Part shown: positions 7,960 through 17,926 of the stretch, one piece after another
How positions within the stretch are numbered: the first letter of the stretch is position 1
Layout: every line of letters begins with the position of its first letter
Assembly: GCA_012511175.1 (NCBI GenBank)
Contig: JAAZGO010000011.1
Location: 1-64,000, forward strand
DNA length: 64,000 bases
Origin: Fastidiosipila sp.
Lineage (GTDB): Bacteria > Bacillota > Clostridia > Saccharofermentanales > DTU023
Reading direction: 5' to 3'
Translations under genes and position numbers: made by a program
The notes under the pieces: generated by a model
Databases searched by the model: none
Told to the model about the DNA's origin: nothing
The model's input: the letters and a program-made list of their open reading frames with translations, nothing else

Positions 7960-10809
7960 ATGAGTTTGATTGAAAGAGTAATCGGAACCTATTCAGATCG
8001 CGAGCTGAAGAAGATCCGCCCCCAGGTGGCTGCAGTGATCGCGCAGCAAGAGCGTTTTCGCGATATGTCCGAAGCTGAACTCCGGGGATCCACGGATCAG
8101 TTCAGGCAACGCCTCGGGCAGGGGGAAACACTGGACGACCTGCTCCCGGAAGCCTTTGCGGCTGTCCGCGAGGCCAGTACGCGTGTGCTCGGCATGACCC
8201 ACTTCCCTGTCCAGATACAGGGTGGCATTATCCTGCATCAGGGCCGTATCGCAGAGATGCGGACCGGCGAGGGCAAAACACTGGTGGCTACTCTGCCAGC
8301 CTACCTCAATGCCCTGACGGGTGAGGGTGTCCATATCGTCACGGTCAACGATTATCTGGCAAGGCGGGACAGCGAGTGGATGGGAAAGATCTACCGCTAT
8401 CTGGGCCTCGAGGTCGGACTGATTGTTCACGGCCTGGACCGGGATGAGCGGCGGCGCTCCTACGCTGCCCATGTGACCTACGGCACCAACAATGAATTCG
8501 GCTTTGACTATTTGCGCGACAACATGGTCATGTCCATTGAAGACTGCGTCCAGCGCCGGTTGAATTTTGCCATTGTTGACGAGGTTGACAGCATTCTGGT
8601 TGATGAGGCGCGCACACCCCTGATTATCTCCGGTGCAGGAACCGACTCTTCCGAGCTCTACCTGCGAGCCGAAGAGTTTGTCCGCAAATTGAAACCCAAA
8701 TACGTCATTCAGAAGGAGGCCATGCGTACGGCGGAAGAGCTTGATGAGGCGGAATCCGGTGCGGATTATATTGTTGATGAGAAGGCAAAGAGCTCGGTTT
8801 TGACCAAGCGCGGCGTCAAACGGGCAGAAGACTATTTTGGCGTCGAAAACTTATCTGATCAGGAAAACTATGAGATCAACCATCACATCACCAATGCCTT
8901 GAAAGCGCACGGCACCATGCACGCCGACAAGGATTATGTCGTCAAGGACGGCGAAGTCATCATCGTCGATGACTTCACAGGCCGTCTTATGTTTGGAAGA
9001 CGGTACAGCAACGGCCTTCATCAGGCGATCGAGGCCAAGGAAGGTGTCCATATCCAGGACGAAAATAAAACACTCGCAACCATCACCTTCCAGAATTATT
9101 TCCGCATGTATAAGAAGCTTTCCGGCATGACGGGCACGGCCCTGACAGAGGAAAATGAATTCCGTCAGATCTACAACCTCGATGTGGTATGCATTCCCAC
9201 CAATATGCCCATGATTCGTTATGATGCGCCGGATGCCGTTTACCGTACGGAAGAGGGCAAGTACCGGGCTCTTCTGGAACAGGTCAGGGAGATCCACCAG
9301 ACGGGCCAGCCGGTCCTGGTTGGTACCGTTTCAGTCGAAAAGTCCGAGCTCCTGTCGCGCCTTTTCCTGCGTGAAGGGATCAGGCACAACGTCCTGAATG
9401 CCCGCCATCACGAACGTGAAGCTGAGATCGTTGCCCAGGCGGGCCGTTTCGGTGCGGTTACCATCGCCACCAACATGGCAGGCCGGGGAACGGATATCCT
9501 GCTGGGAGGCAATCCTGAGTTTCTGGCAAGGCAGGAAATGCGCCGCCAGGGCTACGAAGATGAGCTTATCGAACAGTCAACGGCTCACAACGTCACGGAT
9601 GATGAGGAGATCATCAGGGGGAGGCAGCTTTTTTCCTCCCTCCAGGACCGGTATGCAAAAGAGATCGCGGAAGAGAAAAAACGGGTGATTGAAGCCGGGG
9701 GGCTGTGCATCGTAGGGACTGAACGCCACGAGTCCCGCCGGATTGACAACCAGTTGAGGGGCCGGGCCGGCCGGCAGGGAGACCCGGGTTTTTCAAAATT
9801 CTTTCTCTCACTTGAAGATGATCTGATGAGGCTTTTCGGAGGCGATCGCATGGATCGGATCTTCTCCACTCTGGGTGTGGATGACGAGATGGAAATCGCG
9901 CATCCCATGTTGTCACGAAGCATTGAAACGGCGCAGAAGCGGGTGGAGGGCATGAACTTTGCCATCCGGAAAAATGTTCTGGAATATGACGATGTCATGA
10001 ATATTCAGCGCAACCTGATCTACCGGCAGCGACGGGAGGTCCTGGAGGGCCAGAACCTGCATCCTTACTATCAGCGGATCATCCCGGCCATTTTGGAGAG
10101 CACCCTGGCGGACTTCGTCACTGCATCGGGAAACACTTCCAATTGGGATCTGGAAGCATTCTCTACCAGGCTGCTTGATCTCTTTGGGCCGCTGCCGTCG
10201 CTGGAACACTTTCTGCGGACAAAAGAACCGGAAGATGGCTACGAGTTGCAGCAGCTGCTCCAGGAAGATGCGCTTGGGAGGCTGGAGGCCAGGGCAGCCG
10301 AACTCGGTTCACAGGAATTACTGCAGGTCGCTGAACGCGTCATCCTGCTCCAGGCCGTCGACAGCCACTGGATGGACCATATTGATCTCATGGATGACCT
10401 GCGGGACAGCATCGGCATGAGAGGTTATGCCCAGCATGATCCCGTTGTTGAGTATAAGCGCGAAGGCTTTGAAATGTTTGAGGCCATGAATGACGCCATT
10501 CAGGTCGACGCGGTCCGCATGATCATGCGGGCCAGGCTGACCCGGGAAGAGGAGCCGGTAAAACGCCGCGTGCCCAAACGTTTGCTGGAAGGGCGCGGAT
10601 CCAGCGGCTGGTCCAGGGAAGCTGCCATGACAGCCGCCCGCCAGCTGGCAGGGGAGAGCCAGTCCATGCAGGCCGGGGAACAGGCCCAGGCAAAGACCGA
10701 TCCCGTGCGTGTGAAACAGCGGCCGGGGCGCAATGATCCCTGCTGGTGCGGCAGCGGAAAAAAATATAAGAACTGCCATCTGGCGCAGGATGAAAAGGAA
10801 ATGAATTAA
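7960..10809 (+). CDS. secA: Preprotein translocase ATPase SecA
   Basis: SecA drives protein export through SecYEG using ATP. The 949-residue product carries the DEAD-type motor with Walker A MRTGEGKT (K106), DEVDS Walker B (near 210), the preprotein crosslinking domain, [16 protein letters not shown], the [10 protein letters not shown] region, and a C-terminal SEC-C zinc finger CWCG...NCH (C928, C930, C939, H940) that in other species binds phospholipid or SecB. Length is slightly greater than B. subtilis SecA. A long transcript with the next gene is possible, as only 15 bases separate them. Confidence 0.97.
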   Translation: MSLIERVIGTYSDRELKKIRPQVAAVIAQQERFRDMSEAELRGSTDQFRQRLGQGETLDDLLPEAFAAVREASTRVLGMTHFPVQIQGGIILHQGRIAEMRTGEGKTLVATLPAYLNALTGEGVHIVTVNDYLARRDSEWMGKIYRYLGLEVGLIVHGLDRDERRRSYAAHVTYGTNNEFGFDYLRDNMVMSIEDCVQRRLNFAIVDEVDSILVDEARTPLIISGAGTDSSELYLRAEEFVRKLKPKYVIQKEAMRTAEELDEAESGADYIVDEKAKSSVLTKRGVKRAEDYFGVENLSDQENYEINHHITNALKAHGTMHADKDYVVKDGEVIIVDDFTGRLMFGRRYSNGLHQAIEAKEGVHIQDENKTLATITFQNYFRMYKKLSGMTGTALTEENEFRQIYNLDVVCIPTNMPMIRYDAPDAVYRTEEGKYRALLEQVREIHQTGQPVLVGTVSVEKSELLSRLFLREGIRHNVLNARHHEREAEIVAQAGRFGAVTIATNMAGRGTDILLGGNPEFLARQEMRRQGYEDELIEQSTAHNVTDDEEIIRGRQLFSSLQDRYAKEIAEEKKRVIEAGGLCIVGTERHESRRIDNQLRGRAGRQGDPGFSKFFLSLEDDLMRLFGGDRMDRIFSTLGVDDEMEIAHPMLSRSIETAQKRVEGMNFAIRKNVLEYDDVMNIQRNLIYRQRREVLEGQNLHPYYQRIIPAILESTLADFVTASGNTSNWDLEAFSTRLLDLFGPLPSLEHFLRTKEPEDGYELQQLLQEDALGRLEARAAELGSQELLQVAERVILLQAVDSHWMDHIDLMDDLRDSIGMRGYAQHDPVVEYKREGFEMFEAMNDAIQVDAVRMIMRARLTREEEPVKRRVPKRLLEGRGSSGWSREAAMTAARQLAGESQSMQAGEQAQAKTDPVRVKQRPGRNDPCWCGSGKKYKNCHLAQDEKEMN

Positions 10810-10824
10810 TGGGGAGACAGACTT

Positions 10825-12810
10825 ATGAAAAACAGATGGATGGATGATCGTGCGGTCACGGCAGTCCGTGTCCTTTCGATCGAGGCAGTGGAGAAGGCCC
10901 GTTCCGGCCACCCCGGCCTGCCTTTGGGGGCAGCGCCTATGGCCTTTGAGCTCTGGGCCCACCACATGAAACACAATCCGGCAAATCCCGGCTGGCTGAA
11001 TCGGGATCGTTTTGTCCTGTCTGCCGGGCACGGTTCCATGCTTCTGTACGCGCTCCTTCACCTTTTTGGTTATGGGCTTCCCACTGAGGAACTGGCTTCC
11101 TTCAGACAGTGGGGCAGTCTGACTCCCGGCCACCCAGAGTATGGGCTCACCGTGGGGGTGGAGACAACGACCGGCCCCCTTGGCCAGGGATTTGCGACGG
11201 CCTGTGGCATGGCCATGGCAGAGGCGCATCTGGCAGCCATGCTCAACACTGCTGATCACCGGATCATCGATCACCGGACCTATGTCCTTTGCAGCGATGG
11301 CGACCTGATGGAAGGTATTTCAAGTGAGGCCGCCTCGCTTGCGGGATCGCTCAAACTGGGAAAACTGATTGTTCTCTATGATGACAATGACATCAGCATT
11401 GAAGGATCAACTGAGCTGGCTTTTACTGAAAATGTCAGCCTTCGATTTGAGGCTTATGGCTGGCATGTGCTCGAAGTGCCGGACGGCAATGACCGCGATG
11501 CGGTATCACGGGCGCTTGATGAGGCCAGGTCACGCGATGACCGCCCCTCGCTCATCCGGGTTAAAACCAGGATCGGCTACGGATCGCCTCTGGAAGGTTC
11601 AGAAGCCTCACACGGAGCGCCTCTCGGTCCGGAAAATCTCGAGATCACCAAGCGGAAACTTGGCTGGCCTGAAGATCTTGAGCCCTTTACGGTTCCGCAA
11701 GAGATTCTCGATTACTGCAAGTCGCTTACGGGCAGACTCAGCCAGGCCGAAGCGGGCTGGCAGGCGGTCTATGATGAATGGGCTCTGGCAAACCCCCTGC
11801 TTGCGGGCACTTTCCAGGCAGCCTTGGAAAAGAGAGATCTTGACGACCTCACCCTGGCGGAGCTTGTTGATTTGACGGACAAAGATGAAGCGACCCGTGT
11901 GACCTCGGGGCGTGCCTTGAACTATCTTTCGGGTAAAACACCCTACCTCTTCGGCGGCAGCGCAGATCTGGCGCCCTCCACCAATACTGCCATCCGGGGA
12001 GCCAGCTCTTTTTCGCACGCACACCCGGAAGGCGCCACCATCCATTTCGGCGTCCGCGAAGCCGCCATGGCAGCGGCGGCCAACGGCATCGCCCTGCATG
12101 GAAGCTTGAGGCCCTATGTAGGGACCTTCCTGGTCTTTTCCGATTATCTGAAGGGATCGATCAGGCTTTCTGCCTTAATGAAACTCCCGGTTATCTACAT
12201 CCTTACCCATGACAGCATCGCTGTCGGCGAGGACGGGCCGACCCACCAACCGGTTGAGCATTTGAATATGCTCCGTTCCATCCCAGGGCTGAAAGTTTAC
12301 CGGCCGGCAGGCTGCCGCGAGACTGCAGCCGCCTGGTACCAGGCCATCCACAACAAGGGACCCTCGGTGCTGGTTCTGTCACGCCAGTCAATCCCCGCAG
12401 CGGGGACGGATCCGCAGGGTGTCAGCAGGGGAGCCTACATTGCCCGAGACTGCGGGGAACCGGACATCCTGATCCTTGCCTCGGGATCCGAGCTGCCGCT
12501 TGCCCTGGAGGCCGCAAGCATGCTTGAGCCTGAAGGCATTAAAGCACGCGTTGTTTCCATGGTTTCCATGGAGGTTTTCGAAGATCAGGACCAGGAATAC
12601 CGCGACAGGATTCTGCCGCCTGGCCTGCGAAAGAGGCTGGCCGTGGAAGCGGCTTCCCCGATTCCCTGGTACCGGTACACGGGGCTTGACGGCAGGATCA
12701 TGGGAATCGGCCGCTTTGGAGCGTCGGCGCCTGGATCCAGGGTCATGAAGGAATACGGATTTACAGCCGAAGCCATCGTCGAGGCCTCCAAGAAGCTTGC
12801 CAGAGATTGA
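10825..12810 (+). CDS. tkt: Transketolase
   Basis: Thiamine-diphosphate enzyme of the non-oxidative pentose phosphate pathway that transfers two-carbon units between sugar phosphates. The 661-residue protein has the complete three-domain layout: the N-terminal ThDP-binding domain with [22 protein letters not shown] and CSDGDLMEG (near 156-164), the pyrimidine-binding domain with [15 protein letters not shown], and a C-terminal domain. GGGGAG lies eight bases before the ATG. No transaldolase is nearby, and a long AT-richer spacer follows. Confidence 0.95.
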   Translation: MKNRWMDDRAVTAVRVLSIEAVEKARSGHPGLPLGAAPMAFELWAHHMKHNPANPGWLNRDRFVLSAGHGSMLLYALLHLFGYGLPTEELASFRQWGSLTPGHPEYGLTVGVETTTGPLGQGFATACGMAMAEAHLAAMLNTADHRIIDHRTYVLCSDGDLMEGISSEAASLAGSLKLGKLIVLYDDNDISIEGSTELAFTENVSLRFEAYGWHVLEVPDGNDRDAVSRALDEARSRDDRPSLIRVKTRIGYGSPLEGSEASHGAPLGPENLEITKRKLGWPEDLEPFTVPQEILDYCKSLTGRLSQAEAGWQAVYDEWALANPLLAGTFQAALEKRDLDDLTLAELVDLTDKDEATRVTSGRALNYLSGKTPYLFGGSADLAPSTNTAIRGASSFSHAHPEGATIHFGVREAAMAAAANGIALHGSLRPYVGTFLVFSDYLKGSIRLSALMKLPVIYILTHDSIAVGEDGPTHQPVEHLNMLRSIPGLKVYRPAGCRETAAAWYQAIHNKGPSVLVLSRQSIPAAGTDPQGVSRGAYIARDCGEPDILILASGSELPLALEAASMLEPEGIKARVVSMVSMEVFEDQDQEYRDRILPPGLRKRLAVEAASPIPWYRYTGLDGRIMGIGRFGASAPGSRVMKEYGFTAEAIVEASKKLARD

Positions 12811-13078
12811 GAAAGGGTTGAGAATCCAAAGGGCTGTCTTTCATGGGGGATGGCGAACGCTTTGAGATTGAGCCGGATTAAAGCAAACCAGGTGAAAAGT
12901 CAGGGCTTCGTTGTTCGATTATCAAAAAGAAGATGTACTAAGAAAATGACATACGGTGAGCGTCGGCTTCCTTTAAGATACTTACTTTTATTTGACCTAT
13001 ACATCGAGTTGTGTGATTATACACTTTGGGAGTCGGGATTGATGTGAATCAACCACAGCCACTGAAAAGGAGATGCCG
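12811..13078. other. AT-rich spacer before the adhesin gene
   Basis: No supported gene. A 65-codon open frame (12850-13047) has no ribosome-binding site and looks random. A weak promoter may lie at TTGACC (12992-12997) with TTATAC (13017-13022), spacing 19, preceded by TG; it would serve the surface protein. Base composition is visibly more AT-rich than the flanking housekeeping genes. Confidence 0.35.
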
Positions 13079-14572
13079 ATGAAGAAGGGATTTGCAATTA
13101 TTCTGGCCGTTATGCTGGCCTTGGGGGTGGTCGCGCTCTGGCAGGGTTCTGCTGAAGAGATCTTTGCGGATCCGCAATTGATTGATCCTCAGGATCCGAA
13201 TGTTGATGGTAATATCAGGACCCATGGTACGGGAGGCTACCTGCTTATGGATCCTTTAGTAACGGAAACCGCGTATACGGCTACGAGTTTTCGATTCGAT
13301 CTCACTTATGAAGTTCCCGCTAGTGTGCAGGCGGGTGACTTCACCTTCATCGAGCTCTGTGGGCCTCTTTTGCAAGGTTATGGCGAGGCTGAAATTACAG
13401 ACGGCGCAACGACTCTCGCCCACCTTACCTTTGCCGACAAGCTCCTGACTGTCACTTATACGGACGCCTTCAGCAATGGCTACAAAGAGATCAGCTTTGA
13501 ATTTTTTGCTGACCTTGATTGGCAAAATGCCATTGACGGTGAAACCTATGACGTCGGATTAAAGTTTAATAACGAAGAACCGGAGATACTGGGCAGAATC
13601 CAGTACGAATATGCTTTGGAATTTGATGATGAGGCTCTCAACAAACATTTCCAAGGGCTGGTATCAGCTGATGCGTCCGGTGTTGTGATGGGTTACAGGA
13701 TTCGGATCAATGCCTCAGGATGTGAGCTCGGCGCTGTCTTGCTTGCGGATGAGATCAAAAAAGCGGGACCCTCTTACGTAAAAGACAGTGTGAAAATTTG
13801 GAAGGTGAAATTCACCTGGGATCCGGTTGAAAAAACCTACCAATTTGATGCCAACAAAAATTCCTGGATTGATGTTACAAATCAATTCCAGGCAGATATT
13901 ATATTCGCAGAGAGCACTGAAGGGCTGCCCGTATTTGGCATCTGGCTTGGCAACCTGGAGGAAACCGATCAATACATTATCGAATACAATCTCAGGGCGG
14001 ACTTCGCAGACAAAGTTTCGTTTGTAAACCAAGCAGAGCTCATGTCATTCGGCGAAATATTTCTCGGCCAAGTGACCTTGTTTAACGATTACATCAAGCC
14101 CGAAGGTGGTGAAAAAGAGTCCGCTGATTTCCGGATACACAAGGTGGATGAGAAAGGCTTGCCGCTGGAGGGCGCCAGCTTTATGTTGAGAAGTCTCGAT
14201 GACAGTCAAAGTGAGTTTGAGCCTTATGTAACGAATGAGAGTACTGATGAAAACGGTGAAATTCTATTTGAAGGTCTTGAAATAAGAGATTATGAGCTTA
14301 TCGAAACTTCTCCGCCCGAGGGTTACGAGTTGGATGACCAGGTCAATCGCTGGATTATCGAAGCAAAAGCCTTGAAGTCAGACGAAATCCTCGTCAAAAG
14401 AATTGTGAATAAGAAGAAAGCTGCGCCGCCTACGACCTCGGTTCAGGAAAAGGACGAGGAGTCGGTCCCCGCAACGGGCATCAAGACGCGCTTTGCCGTC
14501 GCGGGGGCCTTCTTCCTGTCACTGGCTGCCCTGCTGCTTGTATTCGGCCAAAGAAAAGTCGAAGAGAAATAA
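13079..14572 (+). CDS. Sortase-anchored Cna_B-domain surface protein
   Basis: A predicted cell-wall-attached adhesin of 497 residues. An N-terminal signal peptide (MKKGFAIILAVMLALGVVAL) is followed by about 300 residues of beta-rich adhesin-like sequence and then one Cna_B/SpaA-type domain (about 345-440). That domain has FRIHKVD (candidate isopeptide Lys), YELIETSPPEGY (catalytic Glu) and RIVNKK (candidate Asn). The C-terminus is a sorting signal: VPATG, hydrophobic helix, basic tail RKVEEK. AAAAGGAG at 13065-13072 abuts an ATG at 13073 but is six bases from ATG 13079, so 13079 is chosen. The gene is AT-richer than its neighbours. No sortase gene is in the window, and the ligand is unknown. 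Confidence 0.85.
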   Translation: MKKGFAIILAVMLALGVVALWQGSAEEIFADPQLIDPQDPNVDGNIRTHGTGGYLLMDPLVTETAYTATSFRFDLTYEVPASVQAGDFTFIELCGPLLQGYGEAEITDGATTLAHLTFADKLLTVTYTDAFSNGYKEISFEFFADLDWQNAIDGETYDVGLKFNNEEPEILGRIQYEYALEFDDEALNKHFQGLVSADASGVVMGYRIRINASGCELGAVLLADEIKKAGPSYVKDSVKIWKVKFTWDPVEKTYQFDANKNSWIDVTNQFQADIIFAESTEGLPVFGIWLGNLEETDQYIIEYNLRADFADKVSFVNQAELMSFGEIFLGQVTLFNDYIKPEGGEKESADFRIHKVDEKGLPLEGASFMLRSLDDSQSEFEPYVTNESTDENGEILFEGLEIRDYELIETSPPEGYELDDQVNRWIIEAKALKSDEILVKRIVNKKKAAPPTTSVQEKDEESVPATGIKTRFAVAGAFFLSLAALLLVFGQRKVEEK

Positions 14573-14607
14573 GGCGGGCCATCAATCGGTTCATCCCATC
14601 TTAAAAT

Positions 14608-14636
14608 GGGTGCTGTCCCAAAAGGAGACAGCACCC
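14608..14636 (-). terminator. Terminator of tRNA-Thr
   Basis: A perfect 10-bp stem GGGTGCTGTC / GACAGCACCC with a nine-base loop. Read on the - strand it lies immediately after the tRNA and is followed by ATTTT. On the + strand it could also end the adhesin transcript, but no U-run follows there. Confidence 0.7.
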
Positions 14637-14637
14637 A

Positions 14638-14712
14638 TGGAGCCGAAGGTGAGAATCGAACTCACGACCTATTCATTACGAGTGAATTGCTCTACCGCTG
14701 AGCCACTTCGGC
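14638..14712 (-). tRNA. tRNA-Thr (anticodon CGT)
   Basis: 75-base cloverleaf with encoded CCA. The acceptor stem GCCGAAG pairs with CTTCGGC, the anticodon stem ATTCA/TGAAT encloses loop CTCGTAA with anticodon CGT (reads ACG), and the T arm has GTTCGATTC. Confidence 0.95.
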
Positions 14713-14723
14713 GGTCGATACCC

Positions 14724-14752
14724 ATCTTACAAGTCAAAAAAAATCGTGTCAA
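14724..14752 (-). promoter_or_regulatory. Promoter of tRNA-Thr
   Basis: On the - strand TTGACA (14752-14747), a 17-base spacer and TAAGAT (14729-14724), about 12 bases before the tRNA. Confidence 0.8.
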
Positions 14753-14773
14753 GCAAAATTTTTCCGGAACCGC

Positions 14774-14800
14774 AAAGACGGCCCCTTCGGGGCCGCCTTT
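14774..14800 (-). terminator. Hairpin terminator after the ferritin gene
   Basis: A 12-bp stem with one G-T pair, AAAGGCGGCCCC / GGGGCCGTCTTT, around a three-base loop, 20 bases past the ferritin stop on the - strand. The only U-run there is a weak AAAAATTTT further on. On the + strand TTCTTTTTTTG follows at a distance, so it may block read-through in both directions. Confidence 0.6.
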
Positions 14801-14820
14801 CAAGTCGGTTCTTTTTTTGT

Positions 14821-15345
14821 CTAGTCCTCGAGGTAGGGGATCTCATCGGGAACAAATTCGCGTGCGGCGTATTGCCTGTCCAGAGACAGGACGGCACCCG
14901 GATGATCACCGGCCCGCTTCCAGAACATGACGTTGTCGTTTCCGTTCACTTCCTCTTCAACCTGTTCAAGGATGTACCAGTCAAGGAAAAGCCTGGCGGC
15001 GCGATCGCCGTCCTCTTCAGCCGCGATGGCCATTTTATCGATGGAATCCGTGATGTATTCCTCATGCGCCAAAGCGGCTTCGAATACCTCAAGGGGGCTG
15101 TTCCACTGACCCTCGGGTGCCTCCATGGGCAGGAGCTCGACCGGTTCACCGCGCATCATCAGGTAGCGGATGAATCCCTCTGCGTGAACGACCTCCTCTT
15201 TGTACTGAACATACATCCAGTTGGCTGCCCCGGGCAGATCGTTCTGGTTGAGCCAGTTGCTCAAGGCCAGGTAGAGGTAAGCTGAAAAATACTCTTTGTT
15301 GATCTGTTCATTAAACAGTTTTCTTAATTTTCCGGTCATCTTCAT
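14821..15345 (-). CDS. ftnA: Ferritin
   Basis: Non-haem ferritin of 174 residues that oxidises Fe2+ and stores iron in a 24-subunit shell. The four-helix signature is present: NEQINKEYFSAYLYLAL (Glu18 as ligand), EEVVHAEGF (Glu51 and His54), an EQVEEE stretch near 127-132, and a final DRQYAAREF helix. I start at ATG 15345 (MKMTGKLRK), preceded by a weak AGTGAG; ATG 15366 and 15339 are alternatives. The gene is transcribed alone, away from the YhaN-like gene, from a promoter overlapped by a perfect inverted repeat. Confidence 0.93.
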   Translation of the reverse strand: MKMTGKLRKLFNEQINKEYFSAYLYLALSNWLNQNDLPGAANWMYVQYKEEVVHAEGFIRYLMMRGEPVELLPMEAPEGQWNSPLEVFEAALAHEEYITDSIDKMAIAAEEDGDRAARLFLDWYILEQVEEEVNGNDNVMFWKRAGDHPGAVLSLDRQYAAREFVPDEIPYLED

Positions 15346-15417
15346 CGTCGTTGTTCTCACTTTCATAAGATAGAGATGGTGGCTTGAACGGATGACAAGC
15401 CATCAAAAACTGATTTG

Positions 15418-15438
15418 AATATTGCTTCCAATATTATA
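15418..15438 (-). promoter_or_regulatory. Ferritin promoter -10 with overlapping operator-like inverted repeat
   Basis: On the - strand a consensus TATAAT (15438-15433) lies about 90 bases before the ferritin start. A perfect inverted repeat AATATTG-CTTC-CAATATT (15418-15435) covers its 3' half and the expected start site near 15426. The placement fits a repressor operator, possibly of a metal- or peroxide-responsive regulator (inference). No good -35 is seen. Confidence 0.6.
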
Positions 15439-15588
15439 GTCCCCCAGCGGCCGGTCACTGTTTCGCGTGTTACTGAGAATCGCAAGAATCCGGATTTTTG
15501 GCCTTGCATTTGGATCGGGCCCCGTGAATTCATGGTAAAGTAATGAGGCAGGTAAGAATGGGTGATTGGACGGGGGAGCGGGGCTACC

Positions 15589-17886
15589 ATGCAGATTACG
15601 GAGATCCGATGGGCTACCGGACACCCCGGCAAGGAAGGTCCGCGTTACCGTATGACGCTCAGGCCGGGAATCACCTTCATTCATTTCCGACCGTCCGAAC
15701 AATCCACCGCCCTGCTTTGCCGGCTCCAGTCAGACCTGACCCGCCCTCCGGACGATTTTCTGAATGATGACGGCAGCCCCGGGGATTACTGGCAATTTAT
15801 TTTTCACGAAAAAGATCTTTTCTATTCGTATTCCAGCGATCAATCGACCCGGGAAGCTGACCAGTTTTTCCGGCAGGCCATTGTAGGCTGCGAAGGTGAG
15901 GTGCTTGAGAGCCGGATCAATTATGCCGCCCTGTGCAATACAGAGGAATCACCGGAGGTTAAAAGGGAGCGGCTGGAACAATTGCTTTCGAGACTGGATG
16001 AGTCACGCAGCTATCTGTACGACCAGGCCGGGGGGCAGGGGAAATTGCTCTCTCTCCAGGCGGGTATCCGGAAGTGCAGCCAGGAGATCAGCCGGTTGAG
16101 AGACTGTGCAGAAACCGCCCCCAATCTGTCTGAAGCCCTCACAGAGGCGGAAAAGCGGCTGGCAGGTCTGAAAGCAGAAGATCAGAAACTGGCAGACGAA
16201 CAGCGGCGGATCAAGCATCTTATGACCCGGGCCGAATATGAGATCTACACCGGATTTCGGCGGGAACTGAAGGAAACTCTGGACAGAGAAGGGGTTTTTG
16301 GATCCCGCATCACTGAAAAAGGGCACAATATCACGGTGCACGAAATGACCTGCCTGACAGGTCTGCGAAAAGAGCTGGCCGACATTGAGGAGGAAGCCGG
16401 ATCCGTCGAGCGAAAACTCGGATCCGTGAAAGCAGACCGGATCAAAGCGGAGCAGGAGCGGATCATGACCGGGCGCCAGCTCCAGGGGCTTAACCGCGAG
16501 AGAGATCAGATCCTGGAGCAGGTAAGGCAGGCGGAAGCAGGTGATCGACAGAAGGTGATTTCCTCCGACAAAGGGGGCCATCTCTTTCCGACGAAGACCC
16601 AGCTTGCCTGGCTGGCCGCCTTGCTGCTCTTCACAGCCGGTCTTCTCCTAACGCTTTTTGCGCGAATCCCGGGCTTGGTTCTCAGCGGCCTGGGAGTTTT
16701 GTCCTTCGTTGCAACCGCCCTATGGACTTTCAGACGGAATCTCCTGACAGGCATCCGGTCACTTTCCGGAAACCGCCGCCAGGAGGAATTAAGTCAGTTG
16801 CGAAGCCAAGGCCATCAGCTTTCAGCCCGAATCGCCACAAGCACAATCAATCTGGATCGGCTGGAGAAACACATCCTGGAGCTTGACAGCAAAGAAAAAG
16901 GGCTGCTGGCTGACGCCGCCAGGATAGGAAGAAAGTACAGGCAGACAGAAAGTGAGCTGATGCGCCTGATCAGGCAATACGCGGGGCCCAGTGAAAGCAG
17001 TGAAGCGGATGAAATTATTACCGCCCTGTCGCGGCAGCGGGAATCGAGCGCCTATTACAGTGAAATGGTTGCCGATCTGCAAAGGAAGATGGCTGACCTC
17101 AGGCATGGCCGGTCCGAAGAAGAGATGGAAAGGGAGTACCAGCACGCCTGCAAAGAGCTTGGTGAAACGGAGGAAGGGGGGGACATGGCCGGCCTGAAAG
17201 ATCTGTCACTGGAGATTTCCAGACAACGGATTAAACTTGCCGCAGCCATTGAGGAAGGCCAGGAAACGCTTCGCGAAAGCAAAGAAAAACTGAAGACCTC
17301 GAGAGAATCGGTCCTTGCCCTGGGAGGGCTCGAACGCAAATGCCAGGCCTTGTCCGAATCATACCAGTCAACTGTCCACGATTACGTGTGCATCAGAGGG
17401 GCAATCGGCTGGCTGAAAGAAATACTCAGTCAATGGACGAAGATAGATGTCATGGCGTGGATGTCCTTGTCAGCGGGCTATCTCAATCGTTTGACCGGGA
17501 GGCGGCCGGAAGGTCAGCCCCTGTCGCTGCCCGGGGTGACCCCCCGCGAAAGAATTCGCCCGCCGAGATTCTCTCCTGCAAGATCAAAAGCGGATCAGGC
17601 CGGGGCGGCCGGCCTTTCTGCTTTTTCAACGGCACCCCAGTCCGCCCGCTATCTGGCAATCAGGCTGGCCTTGATTGCCGCCCAGATCAAGAGCGGATGG
17701 CCCGGGACACCGCTTTTGTTTTTTGACCCCGAGATCCCTGCCGGCCGCGCACAAAGAGAGAATATCCTCAGTACACTGGAAGAATGGTCCATGGAGACAG
17801 GTTTGCAAATCATTTATTTTAGTGATGACCAACAGCTGGTTTCGATCGCCAGGGCCAGGGAAATGACGATATACTATCCAGGGTGA
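15589..17886 (+). CDS. YhaN-like coiled-coil membrane protein with lost ATPase motifs
   Basis: A 765-residue protein with the layout of YhaN/SbcC-type AAA proteins: an N-terminal beta half-domain (ITEIRW...MTLRPGITFI), long coiled coils (about 125-330), two central membrane segments (about 340-385), more coiled coil (about 400-600) and a C-terminal half-domain (ARYLAIRLALIAAQI...PLLFFDPEIP...LQIIYFSDD). Where YhaN has the Walker A GPNEAGKST, this protein reads FRPSEQST. The signature region has no SxGT, and Walker B DDPF has become FDPEIP. ATP hydrolysis is therefore unlikely. GGGGGAG precedes ATG 15589; an upstream in-frame GTG at 15562 is possible. No SbcD-like partner is adjacent. Confidence 0.6.
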   Translation: MQITEIRWATGHPGKEGPRYRMTLRPGITFIHFRPSEQSTALLCRLQSDLTRPPDDFLNDDGSPGDYWQFIFHEKDLFYSYSSDQSTREADQFFRQAIVGCEGEVLESRINYAALCNTEESPEVKRERLEQLLSRLDESRSYLYDQAGGQGKLLSLQAGIRKCSQEISRLRDCAETAPNLSEALTEAEKRLAGLKAEDQKLADEQRRIKHLMTRAEYEIYTGFRRELKETLDREGVFGSRITEKGHNITVHEMTCLTGLRKELADIEEEAGSVERKLGSVKADRIKAEQERIMTGRQLQGLNRERDQILEQVRQAEAGDRQKVISSDKGGHLFPTKTQLAWLAALLLFTAGLLLTLFARIPGLVLSGLGVLSFVATALWTFRRNLLTGIRSLSGNRRQEELSQLRSQGHQLSARIATSTINLDRLEKHILELDSKEKGLLADAARIGRKYRQTESELMRLIRQYAGPSESSEADEIITALSRQRESSAYYSEMVADLQRKMADLRHGRSEEEMEREYQHACKELGETEEGGDMAGLKDLSLEISRQRIKLAAAIEEGQETLRESKEKLKTSRESVLALGGLERKCQALSESYQSTVHDYVCIRGAIGWLKEILSQWTKIDVMAWMSLSAGYLNRLTGRRPEGQPLSLPGVTPRERIRPPRFSPARSKADQAGAAGLSAFSTAPQSARYLAIRLALIAAQIKSGWPGTPLLFFDPEIPAGRAQRENILSTLEEWSMETGLQIIYFSDDQQLVSIARAREMTIYYPG

Positions 17887-17926
17887 GAGTCAGCTACATG
17901 ATAAAGAGCAAAGGACGAGGTGAGCC

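Noticed and set aside
12850-13047. Small gene in the tkt-adhesin spacer
   Set aside because: No ribosome-binding site, no recognisable family and no coding-like pattern.
14493-14930. 145-codon + frame after the adhesin
   Set aside because: It crosses the tRNA-Thr gene, two hairpins and the antisense end of ferritin.
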